The notes beneath the pieces were generated by a model. That model had not been told where the DNA came from. It worked only from the letters and a program-made list of their open reading frames with translations, and did no database searches. Positions 1-5,103 of a DNA stretch of 5,451 bases are shown in pieces (positions within the stretch are counted from its first letter, which is position 1; every line of letters starts with the position of its first letter). Origin of the DNA: an uncultured Pseudorhodobacter sp. GTDB taxonomy: Bacteria > Pseudomonadota > Alphaproteobacteria > Rhodobacterales > Rhodobacteraceae. The position numbers were made by a program, and so were the translations under genes. The DNA is taken from positions 1 through 5,451 of the forward strand of contig CAMFIX010000236.1 of NCBI GenBank assembly GCA_945952425.1. The letters run 5' to 3'.

Positions 1-490
1 GGCCGACATAGCAGACCGGCGTGCCGAGCCGGATGCCTGCCGCCTCCACCGCTGCCTTGCTGCCGTGGCCGGTGTCGATGCGGATTTCCGGCGTGGTCAG
101 CACGCGGTATTTCTCTTCCGGCGTCGTGGCGTGATGCGCCTTGTTCAGGATCACCCCCGCGACATCGCCCTTCGTCCCGCAGAGCACGACCTCCTGCGCC
201 GCCATCGCCCTTTCACTGACCCCGCCGAGACGCTCCACCCGGATCAACCCATCCGCCTCGATCTTGCGCACGATGAACCCCAGTTGGTCCATATGGGTGA
301 AGATCAGCACGGAAGGCTTTGAAACATCACCCGGAATCGTCGCGATCAGGTTGCCCAGACGGTCGGTCCGCGTCGCGATCCCCAGGCCCTCCACCCGCTC
401 GCGCAGCCAGGCCGCGACGCGCTCTTCATGGCCCGAAAGCCCCGGAATCCGCATCAGATCGGTAAGCGCGCCCCGCAGCCGCGTCTTCAT
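1..490 (-). CDS. M42 family metallopeptidase-like protein (FrvX/SgcX type), C-terminus beyond window
   Basis: The 163 visible residues are the N-terminal part of an M42 aminopeptidase-like protein; family members are about 350 aa, so roughly half is missing at the left edge. It opens with an IPGLSGHEE segment (residues 15-23) typical of M42 and M20 enzymes. The first metal-site motif is HMDQLGFIV (66-74), with H66 as predicted metal ligand and D68 beside it. The motif around IDTGHGSK (138-145) carries D139, the likely bridging ligand. The usual HxDE motif has Gln here (Q69). The catalytic Glu pair and remaining ligands lie outside the window. The start ATG at 490 overlaps the stop of the BtpA gene (ATGA), and GAGGG at 498-502 sits 7 nt upstream, so the two are translationally coupled. 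M42 proteins are cytosolic, metal-dependent aminopeptidases; some relatives were annotated as endoglucanases. The family call is firm, but the substrate is unknown. The sugar context makes a simple peptidase role uncertain. Confidence 0.88.
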   Translation of the reverse strand, partial: MKTRLRGALTDLMRIPGLSGHEERVAAWLRERVEGLGIATRTDRLGNLIATIPGDVSKPSVLIFTHMDQLGFIVRKIEADGLIRVERLGGVSERAMAAQEVVLCGTKGDVAGVILNKAHHATTPEEKYRVLTTPEIRIDTGHGSKAAVEAAGIRLGTPVCYVG

Positions 491-1290
491 CGGCTGGCCC
501 TCACCCGCGCCATGAAATCGGCGGCGCGGTCGGGGTCCACCGCGTTCCAGGTGTGGCCGTCCACCTTCAAGGCCGAGCCCACGATGCAGCCATCCGCCAC
601 CGCCAGCACATCGGCGACAGTGGCATGTTTCACCCCGGTGTTGGCCAGGACCGGCACATCCGGCAGCACGCGCTTCACGCCCTCCAGATCCTCCATCCGC
701 GCGGCCTCGCCCGTGATAGCACCCGAGACCAGCACGGCATCGGGCACCGAGGAAAACACCGCCGAGCGCGCCCGATCCGGCAGCGGGCGCCGGTCCAGGC
801 TGTCGGCGAACTCGGCGCTGACGTTATACAGCATCGCCAGATCGCGCCGGCCGAGCCGGTTGCGATAGCGCATCGCCTCCCCGGCATTCGGCGCCCAGGT
901 GCCCATGTCCGAGGCATAGACCCCGGTGAAGATCTCGCGCACGAAAGCCGCCCCGGTCGCGGCCGCCAAAGCGACCGAGGCCATCGCGTCCCACAGCACG
1001 TTGACGCCGAAGGGCACGGTGATCTCGGCACGCAGGCGCCCGATGATCGCGGCCATGGTCGCGGTCGAGGCCACATCGACCTTGAACTCGTAAGGCCGGT
1101 CGTTTTCGTTGCCGAACATCACCGCATCGAAGCCCGCGGCCTGCAGCGCGCGCAGATCGGCCAGCGCGCCCTGGTAAAGCCCCTCCAGCCCCGCCCCCTC
1201 GTCATAAAGCGGGCTGCCCGGCAGCGCGCCCAGATGGACCATGGCGATGACGGGTTTACCCGCCCCGAAGACCTTGCGGAAATTCTGCAT
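487..1290 (-). CDS. BtpA/SgcQ family TIM-barrel protein
   Basis: This is a 267-residue protein, a normal length for the BtpA family (PF03437). Family motifs visible in order are MVHLGALPGSP (17-27), the NENDRP stretch (61-66), GVNVLWD (95-101), FVREIFTG (116-123), SGAITG (189-194), LANTGV (215-220) and GSALKVDG (238-245). The last resembles a phosphate-binding end of a TIM barrel. Cyanobacterial BtpA affects photosystem I stability, whereas E. coli SgcQ sits in a sugar phosphotransferase cluster; the biochemical activity is not established. The reading frame extends to 1356, but that start would lie inside the neighbouring divergent gene. The ATG at 1290 has a strong AGGGGGG ribosome-binding site 4 nt upstream and matches the family N-terminus, so it is preferred. 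An ATG at 1305 is the alternative. The gene is first in an operon with the overlapping M42 gene and is probably controlled by the operator at 1314-1325. Confidence 0.9.
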   Translation of the reverse strand: MQNFRKVFGAGKPVIAMVHLGALPGSPLYDEGAGLEGLYQGALADLRALQAAGFDAVMFGNENDRPYEFKVDVASTATMAAIIGRLRAEITVPFGVNVLWDAMASVALAAATGAAFVREIFTGVYASDMGTWAPNAGEAMRYRNRLGRRDLAMLYNVSAEFADSLDRRPLPDRARSAVFSSVPDAVLVSGAITGEAARMEDLEGVKRVLPDVPVLANTGVKHATVADVLAVADGCIVGSALKVDGHTWNAVDPDRAADFMARVRASR

Positions 1291-1313
1291 CTTCCCCCCT
1301 GACATGACTCGCA

Positions 1314-1329
1314 CTGACATGTTAGTCAG
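1314..1329. promoter_or_regulatory. Predicted GntR operator in the divergent btpA-like/AKR region
   Basis: The stretch CTGACATGTTAGTCAG contains CTGACATGTTAG (1314-1325), which differs by one base from the perfect palindrome CTAACATGTTAG before the GntR gene. The match extends one more base to the left (A at 1313). The outer arms CTGAC and GTCAG also form an inverted repeat. A further CTGACATG occurs at 1299-1306, 15 bp away on centre, and may be a weaker half-site. The site overlaps the predicted -10 box of the minus-strand promoter and lies 8-23 nt upstream of the AKR ribosome-binding site, which suits repression of both directions. Confidence 0.65.
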
Positions 1330-1346
1330 ATCAGCGGAGGCAAGCA
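1319..1346 (-). promoter_or_regulatory. Putative promoter of the BtpA-M42 operon
   Basis: Read on the minus strand there is TTGCTT (1346-1341) as a -35-like box, a 17-bp spacer, and TAACAT (1324-1319) as a -10-like box. Initiation would fall near 1312, giving a leader of about 22 nt that contains the AGGGGGG ribosome-binding site. The -35 matches the consensus at only three positions. The same TAACAT box embedded in the same operator occurs at the GntR promoter, which supports the call. Confidence 0.4.
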
Positions 1347-2372
1347 ATGAAGACAAGAACTTGGGACAGGGGCGGGCGCGGCGCGCTGGCTTTTACGGAA
1401 TTGGGGTTCGGCACGGCCCCGGCGGCAGGGCTTTACCGCTCGGTCGACGAGGCGGAGGCCGATGCGACCTATGCGGCGGCCTGGGAGGCGGGCATCCGCT
1501 ATTACGACACGGCGCCGCTTTACGGGCTCGGGCTGGCCGAGACGCGGCTGAACCGGGCGCTGCGGGGCAAGACGGGATTCGTCACCTCGACCAAGATCGG
1601 GCGGCTCTTGCGCGCGGTCCCGCCCGAGGCGCGCGACGGGATCGGCAAGTGGTTCGGGGTGCCCGCGCGGCGCGAGGTCTATGATTACTCTTACGACGGC
1701 ACGATGCGGTCGCTGGAGTTTTCGCTGGAGCGCACCGGGCTCGACCGGATCGAGGTGCTTTATGCCCATGATCTCGACCTGGCCAATCATGGCACGGCCG
1801 AGGCGCTGCAGGCGCGGCTGGACGAGTTCATGGCGGGCGGCTACCGCGCGCTTTGCGCGCTGCGCGACCAGGGGGTGATCCGGGCCTTCGGCGCGGGGGT
1901 CAACGCCTGGGAGCCCGCCCAATGGCTGGCCGAGCGCGGCGATTTCGACATCTTCCTGCTGGCCGGGCGCTATACGCTTCTGGAGCAGGAGGCGCTGAGC
2001 TCTTTCCTGCCGCTGTGCACCGAAAGGGGCATCGGCATCGTGGTGGGCGGGCCCTACAATTCGGGCGTGCTGGCGACGGGGGCGCAGCCGGGGGCGTTTT
2101 ACAACTATGGACCGGCGCCGGACTGGGTGCTGCACAAGGTGGCGCGGATCGAGGCGGTCTGTCAGGCTTACGGCGTAAGGCTGGTCGATGCCGCCTTCCA
2201 GTTCCCGCTGCGGCATCCGGCGGTCGTCTCGGTCATCCCCGGCGGCGTCGGGCCTGAGCAGGTCGCGGCCAATGCGCGGGCGGCGGCGGCGGAGATTCCG
2301 GCCGACCTTTGGGCCGAGTTGAAATCCTTGGGGCTTTTGCGGCAGGATGCCCCGGTGGAGGGCCAAGGATGA
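1347..2372 (+). CDS. Aldo/keto reductase, D-threo-aldose 1-dehydrogenase (L-fucose/L-galactose dehydrogenase) type
   Basis: This 341-residue cytosolic protein is a full-length aldo/keto reductase. The catalytic tetrad is visible as D54 and Y59 (YYDTAPLYG), K83 (STKIG) and H141 (LYAHDLD). GPYNSGVLATG (235-245) is typical of the branch holding D-threo-aldose 1-dehydrogenase, L-galactose dehydrogenase and pyridoxal 4-dehydrogenase. It likely oxidises the C1 hydroxyl of an aldopyranose such as L-fucose, L-galactose or D-arabinose to the lactone, using NAD(P)+. The ATG at 1347 is preceded by GGAGG (1336-1340) with a 6-nt spacer. Its stop overlaps the start of the lactonase gene (ATGA), so oxidation and lactone opening are coupled. 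Pyridoxal dehydrogenase is less likely, because the partner is a sugar-lactonase-type amidohydrolase. Family is certain and the exact sugar is inferred. Confidence 0.9.
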   Translation: MKTRTWDRGGRGALAFTELGFGTAPAAGLYRSVDEAEADATYAAAWEAGIRYYDTAPLYGLGLAETRLNRALRGKTGFVTSTKIGRLLRAVPPEARDGIGKWFGVPARREVYDYSYDGTMRSLEFSLERTGLDRIEVLYAHDLDLANHGTAEALQARLDEFMAGGYRALCALRDQGVIRAFGAGVNAWEPAQWLAERGDFDIFLLAGRYTLLEQEALSSFLPLCTERGIGIVVGGPYNSGVLATGAQPGAFYNYGPAPDWVLHKVARIEAVCQAYGVRLVDAAFQFPLRHPAVVSVIPGGVGPEQVAANARAAAAEIPADLWAELKSLGLLRQDAPVEGQG

Positions 2373-3196
2373 TTATCGACAGCCATCAGCATTTCTGGAA
2401 CCCGGCGCGGGGCGATCACGACTGGATGCCGAAGGGCGACCCGGTGCTGGACCGGGTTTACGGCCCGCAAGACCTGGTCGGCCATCTGGTGCAGAACAAC
2501 ATCGACGGCACGGTCCTGGTGCAGGCGGCGGCGACGGTGCACGAGACGGAATACATGCTGGGTCTCGCCGATGCCTCGGGCTTCGTGAAGGGGGTGGTGG
2601 GCTGGGTCGATTTCGAACGGCCCGAAGACCGGCGCGTGCTGGAACGCCTGCGCCATCACCCGAATTTCAAGGGCGTCAGGCCGATGATCCAGGACATTCC
2701 GGATGTCGATTGGATGCTGCGCGACGATGTGCAATGGGGGTTTGCCGCGCTGGCCGACCTGGGGCTGACGCTGGACGCCCTGGGCTTTCCGCGGCATATG
2801 GCGAATTTCCTGACGGTGCTGAAGCGCTATCCGGGGCTGAAGGTGGTCCTGGACCATTGCCTGAAGCCGGAAATCCGCAACCCCGACCAATTCGCCTTCT
2901 GGGCCGAGGGGATGAGCCGGCTGGCCGGCGAGACCTCGGCCTGCGTCAAATTCTCGGCCCTGGTGACCGAGGATGTGGCGGAATGGTCGGTCGAGCGGCT
3001 GCACCCTTACGTCGATCACATCCTGAAAGAGTTCGGCGCGGCCCGGGTGATGTGGGGCAGCGACTGGCCGGTGGTGCGGCTGCGCTGCGAATACGACCGC
3101 TGGTTCCACGCCGCGCGCCACCTGACGGCAGGCTTAAGCCTTCCCGACCAATGGCGCATCTATGGCGGCACGGCGGTGGAGTTCTACGGGCTGTAA
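2369..3196 (+). CDS. Amidohydrolase-2 family sugar lactonase (L-fuconolactonase/L-rhamnonolactonase type)
   Basis: This 275-residue protein matches the amidohydrolase-2 lactonase family (L-fucono-, L-rhamnono- and L-galactono-lactone hydrolases) in length and motifs. It begins MIIDSHQHFW with the HxH pair H6/H8. It continues with GVRP (102-105), the LDHCLKPEI segment with H163 (161-169), and K194 in the VKFSAL strand. It ends with the conserved WGSDWPV (229-235) carrying catalytic Asp D232. It should hydrolyse the aldonolactone made by the upstream dehydrogenase to the free aldonate in the cytosol. The frame stays open from 2309, but the ATG at 2369 is chosen because GGAGGG (2357-2362) lies 6 nt upstream and the family starts right at this residue. 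It overlaps the dehydrogenase stop by 4 nt. Members of this family also act on other lactones, so the substrate is inferred from context. Confidence 0.9.
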   Translation: MIIDSHQHFWNPARGDHDWMPKGDPVLDRVYGPQDLVGHLVQNNIDGTVLVQAAATVHETEYMLGLADASGFVKGVVGWVDFERPEDRRVLERLRHHPNFKGVRPMIQDIPDVDWMLRDDVQWGFAALADLGLTLDALGFPRHMANFLTVLKRYPGLKVVLDHCLKPEIRNPDQFAFWAEGMSRLAGETSACVKFSALVTEDVAEWSVERLHPYVDHILKEFGAARVMWGSDWPVVRLRCEYDRWFHAARHLTAGLSLPDQWRIYGGTAVEFYGL

Positions 3197-3256
3197 ATCA
3201 CGGGCGGGGCGCAGGCCCTGCCCTTTCGATTTGGCGAAAATATCCCGCAGGGGTTT

Positions 3257-3283
3257 CCAAGGGGAGGTCGCACCTCCCCTTGG
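3257..3283. terminator. Perfect 12-bp hairpin between convergent genes
   Basis: CCAAGGGGAGGT (3257-3268) and ACCTCCCCTTGG (3272-3283) pair perfectly around a 3-nt loop (CGC). No clear T-run follows on either side, so it is not a canonical intrinsic terminator. Its place between the stop codons of two converging genes suggests it ends transcription or protects 3' ends from both sides. Confidence 0.6.
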
Positions 3284-3293
3284 GCGGGGGGAT

Positions 3294-3313
3294 CGGGGGG
3301 CAGCCGCCCCCCG
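3294..3313. terminator. GC-only 8-bp hairpin followed by TTT
   Basis: CGGGGGGC (3294-3301) pairs with GCCCCCCG (3306-3313) around a 4-nt loop and is followed by TTT on the plus strand. This fits a weak intrinsic terminator for the dehydrogenase-lactonase operon. On the minus strand it lies 18 nt past the isomerase stop codon and could serve that gene as well. Together with the hairpin at 3257-3283 it fills the 135-bp gap (3197-3331), in which no gene is seen. Confidence 0.55.
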
Positions 3314-3331
3314 TTTGCCAGCGCCCGTCTG

Positions 3332-4297
3332 CTAGCGATAAAGTTCCGCAGCCACGACCCGCAGCACCGCCGCCGCATCCTGCGCCTGGCGCGCGGCCTT
3401 CAGCGCCGGGTTGGCGGCCAGCCGCTTTGCGCAGGCCCTCAGCCGGTCGGCCATCTCGACATTGGCGGCGGCCTCGGCCTGCGGGTTCAGCCCCGCATGG
3501 TCGGGGAACGTATCGAAATAGATCACCCCGTCGAAACCCTGGGCGTCCAGCTCCAGGAACAGCTCCACCGTCTGCATCGGATGGACGGCCCCCACCATCA
3601 GCCCATCGTCGCGCTTGCCATAGCCGTCGTTCAGGTGGATGCCGAGGATGCGCGAATGCCGGGCCGCAAGCTGGGCGGATTGCGCGGGGATCTCGCCCGC
3701 GAACAGCACGTGGCAGAAGTCCAGCGTGATCCCGGTGTTGGGGCGGTTCACCTCGCGCAGGGCCAAGAGGTTGGTGGCAAGGTCGGGCATCAGCGAAAAG
3801 GCGCGGGGTTCGTTGGGCTTGTATTCCAGCGAGATATCCAGGGCGCGGTTGTGGTCGCAGACCTGCGCCAGACACTCCAGCGTCGTCTCCCACATCGCGG
3901 CGTAATCGCCCTGGAAGGCGTAATCCACCCCGTCCTGCCCCATCCAGAGCGTCATCACCTGGCCGCCCATCTCGGCCAAGGCATCGAGCCCCCGCTTGGT
4001 GATATCGACCGCCGCCTGCCTGACGCGGGCCTCGGGATGGGTGAAGGCGCCCAGCCGGAACCCCGGGTCGGTGTAATAGCGCATGGCGAGGCCGTTCAGC
4101 GCCAGGCCATGGCCCGCCATCACCTTGGCCATCTCGGAGGGCGCGTGATGCGCGAAATGGTCGGGGTAATTCAGATCGGCCGCGCCAATGCCGGGGACTT
4201 CCGCGATACGGGCGATCAGGTCGGCGGCCGTCGGGTTCTTGAGCCCCAGCTTGAAAGCATTCAGGCGGGCCGCGTATTTCGGTTTGTTCGGGATCAT
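3332..4297 (-). CDS. Sugar isomerase, xylose-isomerase-like TIM barrel (L-rhamnose isomerase RhaI-like)
   Basis: This 321-residue protein has the xylose-isomerase-like TIM-barrel fold. Predicted metal ligands are E158 (LEYKPNEPR), D193 (LDFCHVLF), H221 (HLNDGYGKRDD) and D262 (YFDTFPD). H196 and the D230/D231 pair are further active-site candidates. The order, and the 35-residue spacing of the first two, agree with what is remembered of Pseudomonas stutzeri L-rhamnose isomerase, which is about 100 residues longer. It probably interconverts an aldose and a ketose in the cytosol, but the sugar is unknown. The start ATG at 4297 overlaps the GntR stop by one base (TGATG). TTG at 4300 is also possible, and neither has a strong ribosome-binding site, which suggests translational coupling to the regulator gene. 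An epimerase or unphosphorylated-sugar isomerase role cannot be separated by sequence alone. Confidence 0.82.
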   Translation of the reverse strand: MIPNKPKYAARLNAFKLGLKNPTAADLIARIAEVPGIGAADLNYPDHFAHHAPSEMAKVMAGHGLALNGLAMRYYTDPGFRLGAFTHPEARVRQAAVDITKRGLDALAEMGGQVMTLWMGQDGVDYAFQGDYAAMWETTLECLAQVCDHNRALDISLEYKPNEPRAFSLMPDLATNLLALREVNRPNTGITLDFCHVLFAGEIPAQSAQLAARHSRILGIHLNDGYGKRDDGLMVGAVHPMQTVELFLELDAQGFDGVIYFDTFPDHAGLNPQAEAAANVEMADRLRACAKRLAANPALKAARQAQDAAAVLRVVAAELYR

Positions 4298-5040
4298 CAA
4301 TCGGGCTCGAAAAGGTCGGGATGGGTGAGGGCGAGGGGCTCCAGGAAGCCCACCAGCTTTCCGAGATGCGCCTTGGTCGCGGCGCGGGCGGCCAAGGGGT
4401 CGCGCGCCTCGATGGCGGCGATGATGGCGCGGTGTTCCTCCAGCGTGGCCTGGATGCGCCCCGGGGCGGGCAACAAAAGCTGGCGCGCGCGGTTCACATG
4501 GACCCAGGCGCTGTCGGCCAGCCCCGCCACGCGACGAAAGCCGGTGAAGCCCAGGATCAGCTCGTGCATCGCCGCGTCGGTCTGATAAAAACCCGAGAAA
4601 TCCAGATCCTCAAGCAGCGCCTCCTGCAGCCGCAGGTTGCGGCGCAAAAGCACCAGCTGGTCGTCGGTCACCGCCTCGGAGACCTTTTCGACCGCCGCCA
4701 GCTCCAGCGCCTCGCGCAGGAAAGCGCCCTCGCGCACCTCGTCCAGCGAGAAGCGGGCGACGTAAGTCCCCGCCTGCGGCACGATCCGCACCAGGTGTTC
4801 GACGGCCAGCCGCGCCACGGCCTCGGAGACCGGCGAGCGCGAAACGCCCAAAGTGTCGCAAATCTCGGGCTTGCGCAGGATGTCGCCCGGGCGCAGCGAC
4901 ATCGACAGGATCGCCTCGCGCAGGCTGGCATGAACACGCTGCGCCAGCGTGCCCTGGAAGTGATCCAGCGGGCGCAAGGGACGACGGGGCGGAAGCGCCA
5001 CCTCTGGGACTTGTGCTTCTGTCATCTCCGGCTGTAGCAT
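4297..5040 (-). CDS. GntR family transcriptional regulator, FCD (FadR) subfamily
   Basis: This 247-residue regulator has an N-terminal winged helix-turn-helix at about 33-98. Its recognition region is around DTLGVSRSPVSEAVARL (62-78) and the wing ends in GTYVA. A helical FCD ligand domain follows at about 105-235. The FCD metal-site residues are present as D155 and H159 (TDAAMHE), H203 (EEHRAI) and H225 (KAHL), so it probably binds a carboxylated sugar acid, possibly the aldonate or keto-acid of this pathway. Start choice is uncertain. The ATG at 5040 has no ribosome-binding site and coincides with the predicted transcription start, suggesting a leaderless message. The ATG at 5025 has GGAG directly against it, which is too close. 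The gene is co-directional with and overlaps the isomerase gene. It probably autoregulates through the palindrome at 5042-5053. Confidence 0.92.
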   Translation of the reverse strand: MLQPEMTEAQVPEVALPPRRPLRPLDHFQGTLAQRVHASLREAILSMSLRPGDILRKPEICDTLGVSRSPVSEAVARLAVEHLVRIVPQAGTYVARFSLDEVREGAFLREALELAAVEKVSEAVTDDQLVLLRRNLRLQEALLEDLDFSGFYQTDAAMHELILGFTGFRRVAGLADSAWVHVNRARQLLLPAPGRIQATLEEHRAIIAAIEARDPLAARAATKAHLGKLVGFLEPLALTHPDLFEPD

Positions 5041-5041
5041 A

Positions 5042-5053
5042 CTAACATGTTAG
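5042..5053. promoter_or_regulatory. Predicted GntR operator (perfect palindrome CTAACATGTTAG)
   Basis: This perfect 12-bp palindrome begins 2 nt from the GntR start codon, inside the 63-bp divergent region shared with the UxaA-type gene. Thirteen bases (5041-5053) match the site at 1313-1325 with one difference. It covers the predicted -10 box of the GntR promoter. Because it is a palindrome, it offers TAACAT on the plus strand too (5043-5048), where CTGTCA (5019-5024) could be a weak -35 for the dehydratase gene. Binding would therefore block both directions. Confidence 0.72.
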
Positions 5054-5074
5054 CGGGGCCATCCCATCTGTCAA
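5047..5074 (-). promoter_or_regulatory. Putative promoter of the GntR-isomerase operon
   Basis: On the minus strand, a consensus -35 TTGACA (5074-5069) is followed after 16 bp by TAACAT (5052-5047), which matches the -10 consensus at four positions. Transcription would begin about 7 nt further, near 5040, where the first in-frame ATG lies. The -10 box is inside the palindromic operator. Confidence 0.6.
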
Positions 5075-5103
5075 CGGCCCCCAATCGCAAAGGTGAGCCC
5101 GAA

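Noticed and set aside
553..1302. Long plus-strand open frame opposite the BtpA-family gene
   Set aside because: It has no family motifs, is rich in Arg, Gln and His as GC-rich antisense frames are, and lies wholly opposite a clearly conserved gene.
1291..1356. Longer N-terminus for the BtpA-family protein starting at 1356
   Set aside because: It would run through the operator and overlap the AKR start; the ATG at 1290 has a strong ribosome-binding site and the family N-terminus.
2309..2368. 20-residue N-terminal extension of the lactonase
   Set aside because: The ATG at 2369 has GGAGGG at ideal spacing and begins exactly at the conserved MIIDSHQHFW segment.
1347..3196. Pyridoxal 4-dehydrogenase and pyridoxolactonase (vitamin B6 degradation) reading of the AKR-lactonase pair
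   Set aside because: The AKR branch includes that activity, but the known 4-pyridoxolactonase is a metallo-beta-lactamase-fold enzyme; the amidohydrolase lactonase and UxaA-type neighbour fit sugar oxidation better.
3197..3331. CRISPR-like or attachment-site interpretation of the hairpin gap
   Set aside because: There are only two unlike hairpins, no repeated spacers, no integrase and no tRNA nearby.
2347..3729. 460-codon plus-strand frame overlapping the lactonase and the convergent gap
   Set aside because: It is a shifted-frame reading of the lactonase gene that continues through the hairpins; its Pro/Arg/Gly-rich composition shows no domain.
3497..4585. 362-codon plus-strand open frame across the isomerase and GntR genes
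   Set aside because: It spans two real genes on the other strand, has antisense-type composition and no recognisable domain.
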